A DNA stretch of 42,070 nt from the NCBI RefSeq assembly GCF_910588395.1, contig NZ_CAJUPA010000021.1, forward strand, positions 1-42,070, written 5' to 3'. This DNA is from an uncultured Faecalibaculum sp. (GTDB taxonomy: Bacteria; Bacillota_I; Bacilli_A; Erysipelotrichales; Erysipelotrichaceae). This document shows, piece by piece, positions 33,098 through 40,582 of this stretch. Under the pieces are notes generated by a model. The model saw nothing but the letters and a program-made list of their open reading frames with translations. It had not been told where the DNA came from and searched no databases. How positions within the stretch are numbered: the stretch's first letter is position 1; the number at the start of each line of letters is the position of its first letter. Both the position numbers and the translations under genes were made by a program.

Positions 33098-34855
33098 TTA
33101 TTCAGACTCTTTCTTTTTCCGGAGAATTCCGTAAGCGGACAGAGCGATGACGATGCCGCCAGCTGCCACGCCGGTCCAGATGCCCGCCTGTCCGGTCAGC
33201 GGCATGCTGGGTCCTTCAATGTTGACGACCGTTCCCTCGACATCCACAGTCGTAATGTGGAAAGTATTATTTGTTTCGGTCTTGTCTCCTGTCACTGTCA
33301 GTGCTTTGGAAGGATCACTGACAATCACAATATCCACCGAGTCCAGCTTCTTGTTTTCCTCCTGGGTATAGTTCGGAACGAGCTTGAAGGTAATGGGCTC
33401 GATTTTCTTGTAGCCATCCGGCGCCTTGATTTCTGTCAGTGTGTATACCTTGTCACTGTCCAGACCGGTGAAAACAAAATTGCCGTTCTGATCGGTGGTG
33501 ATGAGATTACCGACAATGTTTCCTAGTTCATCCGTCAGCTGGAACTCGGCACCGGAAAGCGCATTCTTGCTGTCATCTGTCTTGTGCAGTTCCAGGTTGA
33601 AGCTGTAATAGTTGACCTCATCATCCGGTGTCTTGTCTTTGGAATCTTCCTTTCTGGGGTTGTTGGAGAATTCCACGTAGGCAGTGTTGGTGAAAGGATC
33701 ACTGATTTCCGCCTGAGCTTTATACAGTTCCTGGATCTGTGCATCGGTCAGGTGCACCTCATATTCCACTGTGATCACAATGTCTGAAGCATGCTCGTAG
33801 GAATAGTCAATTCTGCAGGCATCCAGAACTGTTTTGAGATCGCTCCAGGACCAGGTGACGGTACTGAGTTCTTCGCTGTTTTTACTTACAACCGGTGTGG
33901 GCATGTTGGCACCCTGCAGCGTGAGGGGTCCAACCGGTTCACCAGCGGCACTTTTGCCGGAAATCTGAATGGTGGTTATCCAGTCAGAGGGGAATGTTCC
34001 ATTCAGATCAATTCCCGCCGGCAGTGTATCCACAAACTTGTAGGAGTAGGTCTCATAGTCGGCAATGTCTTTGGCTACAGTGCCTGTCAGCCGGAATTTC
34101 ACCGGTGTGATTTCAAAATCGCCTGTATCGTCTTTTTTGATCACACCCACAGTACCGGCAGAATTCCAGTCTTTTTTATCCCCTTCCTTGATTTCCTTTT
34201 CCAGGGTAGGTTTGCTGGTTTTGGAATGAATGGTCACATCACCATCCACTGGCAGCATAATGGCGGAGGTATGAGTTTTCTCTGTATCAGCGGCATCCTG
34301 CGGTTCAGTGGAAGTAATGAGGTAGTACCCGGAATCCAGATCATTGAAGACAACCGTTTCCCCATCGGCAGTCTTTGTTGTGCAGACTGCTTTTTCCAGG
34401 GCTTTGGCCAGATAGTTGGAGAACTTCGTGGTCTGCAGAGCCGGTGTCTCCGCAATTTTCAAAGCCACGTCATAAGCAGATGCATTGGACGCAACGAAGT
34501 CATCATCATTCATATAAGAATTGATGGCGCCAATCAGTGTGGCTCCGTTTTCGCCGGCGGCTGACCCGAACTCCACATTGCCCAGCTTATTCATGCCAGG
34601 TACGCTGCCTGTCTGAGCTGTTCCGTCAACGAGACTTCCAGGAATTTCCACACTGCCCTCTTTGAAGTCACCTTTGAACAGCTGGTAAATGGAATAGTTC
34701 ATTCCCTGTGTGGCAGCGGTCACTGTCACGCTGCCTTTGTCTGCGGCTACTTCCGCAGGAGCACCTGGCTCTTCTGCCAGAACAGGCGCAGCCTGACCAA
34801 GAAGCATGGCTGTTCCAAGAGCAGCAGCATATACGTTCCTTCTGAGTTTTCTCAT
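33098..34855 (-). CDS. Major pilin (SpaA-type, isopeptide-forming)
   Basis: A 585-residue shaft pilin. Signal peptide MRKLRRNVYAAALGTAMLLG ending at VLAEE. An N-terminal domain to about 210 ends in TIHSKTSKPTLEKEIKE; a central isopeptide-type fold runs through YSYKFVDTLPAGIDL; a C-terminal SpaA/Cna-B domain has the E-box YTLTEIKAPDGY. The sorting signal MPLTGQAG (residues 551-558), a hydrophobic helix and RKKKESE complete it. The position right after the sortase (ATGA overlap) fits the polymerised subunit. The linking lysine cannot be assigned with certainty: no clear YPK motif is present, and the TSKPTLEK stretch is a candidate. Confidence 0.9.
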   Translation of the reverse strand: MRKLRRNVYAAALGTAMLLGQAAPVLAEEPGAPAEVAADKGSVTVTAATQGMNYSIYQLFKGDFKEGSVEIPGSLVDGTAQTGSVPGMNKLGNVEFGSAAGENGATLIGAINSYMNDDDFVASNASAYDVALKIAETPALQTTKFSNYLAKALEKAVCTTKTADGETVVFNDLDSGYYLITSTEPQDAADTEKTHTSAIMLPVDGDVTIHSKTSKPTLEKEIKEGDKKDWNSAGTVGVIKKDDTGDFEITPVKFRLTGTVAKDIADYETYSYKFVDTLPAGIDLNGTFPSDWITTIQISGKSAAGEPVGPLTLQGANMPTPVVSKNSEELSTVTWSWSDLKTVLDACRIDYSYEHASDIVITVEYEVHLTDAQIQELYKAQAEISDPFTNTAYVEFSNNPRKEDSKDKTPDDEVNYYSFNLELHKTDDSKNALSGAEFQLTDELGNIVGNLITTDQNGNFVFTGLDSDKVYTLTEIKAPDGYKKIEPITFKLVPNYTQEENKKLDSVDIVIVSDPSKALTVTGDKTETNNTFHITTVDVEGTVVNIEGPSMPLTGQAGIWTGVAAGGIVIALSAYGILRKKKESE

Positions 34856-35700
34856 AATGCAGTTTTCTTTCCTTTCCTTCTTTTCTTTCTGTTTCGCACG
34901 ACTGTCACGATTACAAGGAGGACCACGATTGCAGTTCCCAGGACAAAAGGCCAGATTCGTGGACTTTTGAGTACCACCACCGGATCGGCTTTGGCATCAA
35001 AATATCCTTCCGGCACTTCAGTCCGGATTCCGTGAACCAGCAGCCGGTGATCGTTGATGCCATAAGGGGTACAGGTGATCAGGGTCACCATGTCTTTTCC
35101 TTCCTGTATCTCCAGTGCATCCATTTCATCCGGCAGCACCACTTCCACCGATTCCACCTTGTATGCATATGTCATTCCCAGAATGCGGATACCGAAGATG
35201 TCTCCGGATTTCATCTGATCCAGTTCATCAAATCCCCGCATATTCTGCATGCCTGTATGAGCGCTGACAGATGCATGCGTGTCTTCTCCCCCTACGGGAA
35301 GTGAAGTCCCTTTCAAATGACCCGTACCTGCCATGAGCACAGTTTCCGAGGTGCCATGGTAGATGGGCATGTTCAGTCCCAGTTTCGGAATCACGATCAT
35401 GCCGAATGCCTGGTCCCCTTTTCTGACCATCAGCTGGTCTTCATAGGGCAGGATCTGTTCTTCCGGTATTTCCGGCTCTTTTCCTGCCAGCCTGTCATTG
35501 TAGGCATGAGCCTGCTGCAGCAGCTGGCGAATCACCGAATCATCCTGTTCCTGAACCTGTGTCTCCAGCTGACTGCCAATCTGCGATCTTCTCCATGCGT
35601 CCATGGCTTCCGTAGCCGGATACCACGCCACGATGAGAAGACCGGTGAGCAGTCCCAGCCAGGGAAGCCAGTCCCGGAATTTACTTTTCTTCTTTTTCAT
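34852..35700 (-). CDS. Class C (pilin-polymerising) sortase
   Basis: A 282-residue membrane transpeptidase. An N-terminal helix (about 11-27) and a C-terminal helix (IWPFVLGTAIVVLLVIVTVV) with RKKRRKGKK after it fit class C topology. Catalytic His148 in VSAHTGM, Cys210 in TLITC and Arg219 in NDHRLLVHG are intact. The usual DPW/DPF lid motif is not obvious in the region before GMIVIPKL. ATG 35700 (MKKKKSKFRDW) is the natural start and overlaps the minor pilin gene by 20 nt. It should join pilin sorting signals to lysines of the next subunit. It is the only sortase here for three different sorting motifs. Confidence 0.93.
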   Translation of the reverse strand: MKKKKSKFRDWLPWLGLLTGLLIVAWYPATEAMDAWRRSQIGSQLETQVQEQDDSVIRQLLQQAHAYNDRLAGKEPEIPEEQILPYEDQLMVRKGDQAFGMIVIPKLGLNMPIYHGTSETVLMAGTGHLKGTSLPVGGEDTHASVSAHTGMQNMRGFDELDQMKSGDIFGIRILGMTYAYKVESVEVVLPDEMDALEIQEGKDMVTLITCTPYGINDHRLLVHGIRTEVPEGYFDAKADPVVVLKSPRIWPFVLGTAIVVLLVIVTVVRNRKKRRKGKKTAL

Positions 35701-36598
35701 TCCGTCCCAGCAAAACCAGGCCAAACAACCCACTCAAAGCCAGTCCCGCCAGAATCGTGAGTCCCTTGACACCAAAATCAGCTGATGTATTTGGTTTCGC
35801 CGGGGTTTTCGGCTTCTCCGGACTATCGGCTTCCGGCTGGTTGACATAACTGATTTCAAATCTGGCATAGCCGTCTGACGGAGACAGTTTCAGACCATCG
35901 GCAAAAACACCCTGTTCGCTGAATTCCACTTTGACTGTCTGATCAGACAGTCTGTAACCGTCAGGAGCTTTGGTTTCTTTGATGTACAGCGTCTGATACC
36001 GGTCAAAGATGCAGCTCACCTGGCCTTTTGTCAGCTCTGCAGGCAGAGACTTGACCTTGTCCTGACAGTCAGCATCCGAAAAAATGCCAAAGGCAAACGG
36101 TTTGTTCGTAATGGAATTGCCCTGTTCATCTGTCTTCTGTATCACGATTGTCGGCAGAAAGCGTTTTACTGCCATATTCAGATCCGTGTTTTGTTCCACC
36201 TGGATCAGGACCGGCTCATAGGGTCTGTAATTACCGGGCTGTCCTTCAGATACCAGATAGATTCCCGGCTCCACTCCCTGGAAAACCACAGTTTCCTGTG
36301 TTGTTTGCGAGGGCCTGATTTCCGGATTGCCATCCTGGTTTTCAAACCAGGCTGCATCCAGCTGCCGGGCCTGCGCTGCTGCAGCCTCGGCACTCTGTTC
36401 CAGGATAATGTCCGAATCCATGGGAATCAGGCGGAAATCACGATTTGCTTCCGGCAGCTGATCCGTCCCTGTCAGATGCAGTGTCACCGTAGCTGAAGCC
36501 GTTTGTGAAAAACGCTGTTCCTGCGCCTGAACAGGCAGCCGGAACACAATGGACAGAACCAGCACCACAAGCAGCAGTCCTGCCTTCTTCCATGTCAT
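35681..36598 (-). CDS. Minor (basal) pilin
   Basis: A 305-residue surface protein. Signal peptide through VQAQEQ, a first Ig-like domain (TASATVTLHLTGTDQLPEAN...GVEPGIYLVSEG), and a second Cna-B/SpaA domain (TIVIQKTDEQGNSITNKPFA) with the E-box LYIKETKAPDGYRL. A Pro/Lys-rich linker is followed by PNTSADFG (from residue 269), a hydrophobic helix and GRNEKEEK. The sorting signal departs from LPxTG, as is often seen in basal pilins handled by the housekeeping sortase. ATG 36598 overlaps the upstream stop by 4 nt with AGAGGG in front; a GTG at 36607 is possible. Confidence 0.87.
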   Translation of the reverse strand: MTWKKAGLLLVVLVLSIVFRLPVQAQEQRFSQTASATVTLHLTGTDQLPEANRDFRLIPMDSDIILEQSAEAAAAQARQLDAAWFENQDGNPEIRPSQTTQETVVFQGVEPGIYLVSEGQPGNYRPYEPVLIQVEQNTDLNMAVKRFLPTIVIQKTDEQGNSITNKPFAFGIFSDADCQDKVKSLPAELTKGQVSCIFDRYQTLYIKETKAPDGYRLSDQTVKVEFSEQGVFADGLKLSPSDGYARFEISYVNQPEADSPEKPKTPAKPNTSADFGVKGLTILAGLALSGLFGLVLLGRNEKEEK

Positions 36599-37158
36599 TG
36601 TTCGCACCCTCTCTCTTTCTTTCCTGTTGCTTTCGATTCGTCATTTTTCAGCCAGCGCAGAAACGTCGGAACGGATACGTTCAGCTGCAAGGCAGCCTGC
36701 CGTGCAGTGATTGTTCCTGCTTTGTACTGTTTCTGCAAAAGTCCAAAACTGCGGGGAATTTCCAGAGGCTTGCGACCCCGGTGCTTCCCGTTCTTCTTTG
36801 CCCGTTCATACCCGGCTTGCTGGTTCAGCTTCAGACGGGTCTGAATGGTTTCACTGGCATAGTTGAAAACACGCCCCAGACTTGCGGTACTGAGTTGTGA
36901 GATCCCGTCAGGAAAATCAAGAATCTGGATAGTTGCACCCTTGTTTTCCACTTCATTCCACTTCTCACAGACCTTTGCAAGACTGGATCCGAAAACGGAC
37001 AGAGATGGAATCACGAGACTGTCGCCAGGTTTGAGAACTTTCACGAGATACTCGAATGCAGGCTGCTGGGGACCGTTGCTGCATTCAGTAAATATCCCTC
37101 CGGCGCAGGTGACGGGATCGGCCGCAGGCCAGGCAGATATGGTATATCCATATTCCAT
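36595..37158 (-). CDS. Serine-recombinase-like protein lacking catalytic residues; candidate pilus regulator
   Basis: A 187-residue protein with the layout of a small resolvase: the N-terminal domain (MEYGYTISAW...LKPGDSLVIPSLSVFGSSL), a long helix (VFNYASETIQTRLKLNQQAG), the GRKPLEIP hinge, and a C-terminal helix-turn-helix (ITARQAALQLNVSVPTFLRW). In active resolvases the first strand is YARVS and the later motif LDRLGRS; here they read YTISA and LSVFGSS, so the catalytic serine and the key arginines are absent or displaced. First gene of the pilus operon, overlapping the minor pilin by 4 nt. Inverted repeats lie in front of it. I infer a DNA-binding regulator derived from a resolvase. Confidence 0.75.
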   Translation of the reverse strand: MEYGYTISAWPAADPVTCAGGIFTECSNGPQQPAFEYLVKVLKPGDSLVIPSLSVFGSSLAKVCEKWNEVENKGATIQILDFPDGISQLSTASLGRVFNYASETIQTRLKLNQQAGYERAKKNGKHRGRKPLEIPRSFGLLQKQYKAGTITARQAALQLNVSVPTFLRWLKNDESKATGKKERGCEQ

Positions 37159-37192
37159 ACATCCCTCCCTCAGGAAACTGTTTTTTGTCCTC

Positions 37193-37216
37193 GAAAGTAT
37201 ACTTTGGAATACTTTC
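37193..37216. promoter_or_regulatory. Inverted repeat, putative operator 1 of the pilus operon
   Basis: Arms GAAAGTAT (37193-37200) and ATACTTTC (37209-37216) around ACTTTGGA. It lies between the promoter and the start of the regulator gene. Confidence 0.6.
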
Positions 37217-37281
37217 TGGAATTGAAAGTTCCCTTACGTAAACACATGATAGCACTTGGAACAAACGTGTTGCCATGTCAT

Positions 37282-37311
37282 TTATTACATTTTTATCCAA
37301 ATTAACTGCAA
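37282..37311 (-). promoter_or_regulatory. Putative promoter of the pilus operon
   Basis: On the minus strand TTGCAG (plus 37306-37311), 18-base spacer, TAATAA (plus 37282-37287). It sits between the two inverted repeats, about 125 bp before the first gene. Fair but not perfect match. Confidence 0.5.
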
Positions 37312-37319
37312 TGTTCCGA

Positions 37320-37337
37320 AGTATGCTTTGGAATACT
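37320..37337. promoter_or_regulatory. Inverted repeat, putative operator 2 of the pilus operon
   Basis: AGTAT-GCTTTGGA-ATACT, same core (CTTTGGA) and same orientation as operator 1, just upstream of the -35. A related ATATTCCATAC follows at 37353-37363 and another copy lies at the start codon region (37151-37160). Confidence 0.6.
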
Positions 37338-37371
37338 GGAATTTATATCAATATTCCATACACATAAATAC

Positions 37372-37401
37372 GGCGCCTTGAATAGACTGATTCAAAGCGC
37401 C
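37372..37401 (+). terminator. Orphan terminator-like hairpin
   Basis: GGCGCCTTGAAT (37372-37383), loop AGACTG, ATTCAAAGCGCC (37390-37401), then TGTTTT. It lies in the 540-bp gap 37159-37697 with no plus-strand gene before it; it may insulate the two divergent units or end a short RNA. The remaining part of the gap to 37624 shows nothing I can support. Confidence 0.5.
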
Positions 37402-37624
37402 TGTTTTGCGGATAAAGATACAACTATTGGTCTGAGGTCTCTGAATCCCAGTGAACCCGAATTGGATATGAACTGTGGAATTGCTCTGTATGCCCTCTTT
37501 GCATCGTTCGATTTATCATGAATTATGAATGATACCGTTTTTTGACTTATCCTCTCTGATTTACATGTTTAATTAATCGTCTGCAATTCCTGCACCGACT
37601 TATCTATTTTCTGATTCCAACCCT

Positions 37625-37655
37625 TTGCGACAATTTCACACAGACTGGATACAAT
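37625..37655 (+). promoter_or_regulatory. Putative promoter of the CBS gene
   Basis: TTGCGA (37625-37630), 19-base spacer, TACAAT (37650-37655), about 50 bp before the CBS start. The spacer is long, so this is tentative. Confidence 0.4.
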
Positions 37656-37706
37656 AAGGCGACAACCATTGCCTACAATGGAAAGTGTTTTAAGGGGGTG
37701 TCTCTT

Positions 37707-38123
37707 TTGGGACAGAATCTGTTCTTTTTCCTGACGAACAAAAAGCAGATCAACTTTCTGTATGAGAATCTCAGTCTCAGAGACGGAATGTATCTGATGC
37801 GCCAGCATGGGTTTACTGCTGTGCCGGTGGTTTCCTCCAACGGTGAGTATGTAGGGTCCGTGACCGAGGGCGACTTCCTGTATTATCTGACGGATCATCC
37901 CACAACCAATCTGGATGAAGTGTTCATCCGGGAAATCATCCGGCCCGGTTTCATCAAAGCGGTTCCCTTCAATGTCAGCATGGGAGAACTGCTGGCGGCA
38001 AGTCTGGAGCAGAACTTCGTTCCCGTGGTGGACGACCGGAATATCTTCATCGGGATCGTGACGCGGAAGAACATTCTTTCGTACCTGATGCGTGACAGAA
38101 CTGTGAAGAACGAAGACAACTGA
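37707..38123 (+). CDS. CBS-domain pair protein
   Basis: About 138 residues made of two CBS motifs: the first includes LRDGMYLMRQHGFTAVPVVS and EYVGSVTEGDFLYYL, the second VSMGELLAASLEQNFVPVVD and IFIGIVTRKNILSYL. Such pairs bind adenosine nucleotides and act as energy or c-di-AMP sensors, or regulate a partner; no partner domain is fused here. Start: no ATG is available. AAGGGGG at 37692-37698 lies 8 nt before TTG 37707; a GTG at 37698 lies inside that site and is less likely. It is followed by a terminator, so it is a single-gene unit. Confidence 0.85.
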   Translation: MGQNLFFFLTNKKQINFLYENLSLRDGMYLMRQHGFTAVPVVSSNGEYVGSVTEGDFLYYLTDHPTTNLDEVFIREIIRPGFIKAVPFNVSMGELLAASLEQNFVPVVDDRNIFIGIVTRKNILSYLMRDRTVKNEDN

Positions 38124-38134
38124 ATCATAAAGGA

Positions 38135-38155
38135 GGAGGCTGATGCCTCCTTTTA
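38135..38155 (+). terminator. Terminator after the CBS gene
   Basis: GGAGGC (38135-38140), loop TGAT, GCCTCC (38145-38150), then TTTTA. Confidence 0.85.
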
Positions 38156-38162
38156 TACTGGA

Positions 38163-38204
38163 TTACCGCCGGATGGCGGTAATTTGGCGGTAAAATGGCG
38201 GTAA
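38163..38204 (+). promoter_or_regulatory. GGCGGTAA repeat array before the Fic gene
   Basis: TTACCGCC (38163-38170) is followed by three direct GGCGGTAA copies starting at 38175, 38186 and 38197, spaced 11 bp. The first two units form a perfect palindrome around GGAT. The array ends 20 bp before the Fic start; it is a likely operator. Confidence 0.65.
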
Positions 38205-38223
38205 TCAGAGAGGAGCATTTTTC

Positions 38224-39231
38224 ATGACTGCAGAATTCCGAAACGTTGACTATGAACCTGCATTTCAGATGAATGACAGAATTATTCAACTCTCCATGCG
38301 CATCGCTGATCTGGGTGGATTTTATTCCGGAAGAGTGTATCACCAGCAATCTCTTCACCTGAGAAAAGACAGCCGGATCAATACGATTTATTCTTCTCTG
38401 GCTATTGAGAATAATCAGCTGAGCAAAGAGCAGGTAACAGCTCTGATCAATGGGAAACGGGTGCTGGGACCGGAAAGAGATATCCGGGAAGTGAAAAATG
38501 CAGATGCTGTATACAAGCTGCTACCTGTACTTGATCCGTTTTCAGAGTCAGATTTTCTCCGGGCTCACGGAATCCTGACCAGTGATCTTGTGTCCAGCCC
38601 TGGACGGTACAGAAACAGGCAGGTTGGGGTCTTTGAGGGAGAGAAGCTGATCCATGCAGGAATACCTGCCTGGCTGGTCTCGGAAACAATGGGACAGCTG
38701 TTTGAATGGCTTCGGAAGTCACCTGTCAATCTGGTGGTGAAATCCTGTATTTTCCATTATGAAATGGTGTTTATCCATCCTTTTGAAGATGGAAACGGGC
38801 GGATGGCACGTCTTTGGCAGTCACTCATTTTGAGTCAGTGGAATTCCATTTTTTCCTGGCTGCCGGTAGAGACTCTGGTTTTTGAGAATCAGGACAGCTA
38901 TTACCAGGCCATTCAGATATCCGACAGAACCGGTACTTCAGTGCCTTTTGTGGAATTCATGCTGGAATGCATTCTGAAAGCGCTGGAAGAGGCGGTGGAA
39001 GCCATCAATGGTTCGGTGACTGAAAACAATCTGCCTGCTGAGCCGGCTGCAGATCTGGATGACGGGATTCTGGATATTCTTTCCCGTCATCCATCCATGA
39101 CTGTAGCTTCTCTGGCTGAAGCTCTGAACCTGCCCAAGAGGAGAATCGAACGTCATATCGCCCAACTGAAAAAGCAGAACCGTCTGCATAGAGAAGGTTC
39201 TGCCCGAAGCGGCAGGTGGGTGGTGATATAA
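38224..39231 (+). CDS. Fic family protein with C-terminal winged helix-turn-helix
   Basis: A 335-residue protein. The Fic active site HPFEDGNGRMAR starts at residue 185 and is fully consensus, so transfer of AMP (or another nucleotide group) to a protein hydroxyl is expected. An inhibitory helix motif SSLAIEN (about residues 60-66; S/T-x-x-x-E-G/N type) lies at the N-terminus, so this is a self-inhibited class II protein. The C-terminal 70 residues form a winged helix-turn-helix (MTVASLAEALNLPKRRIERH). AGGAG lies 8 nt before the ATG. A GGCGGTAA array just upstream suggests self-control. The target is unknown. It converges with the HipA-like gene 4 bp away. Confidence 0.9.
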   Translation: MTAEFRNVDYEPAFQMNDRIIQLSMRIADLGGFYSGRVYHQQSLHLRKDSRINTIYSSLAIENNQLSKEQVTALINGKRVLGPERDIREVKNADAVYKLLPVLDPFSESDFLRAHGILTSDLVSSPGRYRNRQVGVFEGEKLIHAGIPAWLVSETMGQLFEWLRKSPVNLVVKSCIFHYEMVFIHPFEDGNGRMARLWQSLILSQWNSIFSWLPVETLVFENQDSYYQAIQISDRTGTSVPFVEFMLECILKALEEAVEAINGSVTENNLPAEPAADLDDGILDILSRHPSMTVASLAEALNLPKRRIERHIAQLKKQNRLHREGSARSGRWVVI

Positions 39232-39235
39232 GAGC

Positions 39236-40468
39236 TTATATAGGCAATACCTCAGAAGAGGTTGGAAGTGCCTGACTATCAAGTGGACTGTATTTGGCAG
39301 AAAGCTTGCTGCCGCCTTCATTTTCCAGCAGCCTTGTCAGTTCCCTGGCTCTGTTCTGAATCCATTTCTCCAGAAATGCCAGCCGTTTCTCTGAAAGGTT
39401 GTATTTCTTATGCCTTCGAAACTGGAAGTTGTACAGTTTCCGCAGCTTTTTCACATCCTCTTTGGTGGCATTCCATCGGACCAGATCGTTGTGCAGACCA
39501 CCTGCCAGAGAAAAAGCTGTATCTTCCAGATATTCCTGAAATGCCGCATCATCAAAGAGTTTATCGTCAGTCAGTCTGGAAAACAGAGACAGTCCATGGT
39601 CAAAGCATGGGGCCAGAGTGAGAATCTCTCCGGTTTCTGTATCCTGCAAAAAGCCAAAATTGCCGAAATGCCGGTCTTCATTCCAGATCACCGCATCCAG
39701 CAGGACCATATCCGAAAATTTCTGACTGCTGCCTGTTTTTTCCATCAGGTCATGGAGCTCATCCAGATTTGAGGTCTTCAGCAGTTTTCCTGCCGGAATG
39801 TAAGCCCGGTCCTCTGAGGTAAAATTCCGGCAGGTGGATGCAAGAATCCCTTTGAACTGCCTTAAATCATAAGATACATGCTCGATTCCCATAGCTTCGG
39901 CTACCTGCGCAGCATAGTACTCGCTGTATGGCTCCCGTCCCCCATTTGTATACAGCGCCGGATCTGTTGCCCCCTTGTACAGAATCAGCTGCTCTCCTTC
40001 ACGACGCCAGGTCTTGGGCAGTTGTCCGTTTGTGGTCATTTCCGGGCTTGGAGATGGTTCCGGAATCTTTGCCTGAGAGCATCCTGTGAAGGCAACCAGA
40101 GACAATGGCTCTGAAAAACTGTTTCGGTATAGACTGCAGTCCTTCCATTTCAGTTCTGCATTCTGCGGAACAATCCAATAGGTGTCATTGACAGACAACC
40201 CCAGAGAAACAGTCAGCTGGCCAATCAAATCCCCCTGGCGCAGTCCCTGACTTCGAAGAATCTCTCTGGCAAAGGCACGATTTCCGGGAATGGTTCGTGA
40301 TTCAAGCCAGTTCATCAGGGAACAATTCGTTCCATCAAAAGAAACCGGGAGAAGACAGTCATCCTCAATAATCCAGTCAACAGACAAACTGTATCCACCA
40401 CGGGTTCCTGGTGCCAGTTCGAAACGGGCCACGTCTCTATCTTTGGACTTCAGTACATAGCTGGTCAT
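39236..40468 (-). CDS. HipA-like kinase-fold protein
   Basis: About 410 residues. The first 130 residues are of unknown type (VARFELAPGTRGGYSLSVDW). The rest resembles the HipA/CtkA kinase fold: LILYKGATDP (ATP-binding strand), YYAAQVAEAMGIEHVSYDL, the catalytic loop DAVIWNEDRHFGNFGFL and the metal site LAPCFDHGLSLF. It is therefore likely a Ser/Thr kinase. No HipB-like antitoxin is adjacent. ATG 40468 has AGGAG about 5 nt upstream; the frame reaches an ATG at 40495 without such a site. It ends 4 bp from the end of the convergent Fic gene, so their mRNA ends must overlap. Confidence 0.82.
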   Translation of the reverse strand: MTSYVLKSKDRDVARFELAPGTRGGYSLSVDWIIEDDCLLPVSFDGTNCSLMNWLESRTIPGNRAFAREILRSQGLRQGDLIGQLTVSLGLSVNDTYWIVPQNAELKWKDCSLYRNSFSEPLSLVAFTGCSQAKIPEPSPSPEMTTNGQLPKTWRREGEQLILYKGATDPALYTNGGREPYSEYYAAQVAEAMGIEHVSYDLRQFKGILASTCRNFTSEDRAYIPAGKLLKTSNLDELHDLMEKTGSSQKFSDMVLLDAVIWNEDRHFGNFGFLQDTETGEILTLAPCFDHGLSLFSRLTDDKLFDDAAFQEYLEDTAFSLAGGLHNDLVRWNATKEDVKKLRKLYNFQFRRHKKYNLSEKRLAFLEKWIQNRARELTRLLENEGGSKLSAKYSPLDSQALPTSSEVLPI

Positions 40469-40582
40469 GAACTCTCCTTCCTGAATGAAGTGCATATAAC
40501 ACCATTTTACTGTGTTTGCATCGCTCCCAGCTGTAGAAAAGGACCCGGCATCAATCCGGATCCCTGTTTCACATATACTGCT

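Noticed and set aside
36595..37400. Invertible promoter (phase variation) for the pilus operon
   Set aside because: The two long repeats lie in the same orientation and are each symmetric by themselves, and the nearby recombinase-like protein lacks its catalytic serine. Operators explain the sequence better.
37569..37898. 109-codon minus-strand frame over the CBS gene start
   Set aside because: Opposite to a conserved CBS domain, with no family match or ribosome binding site.
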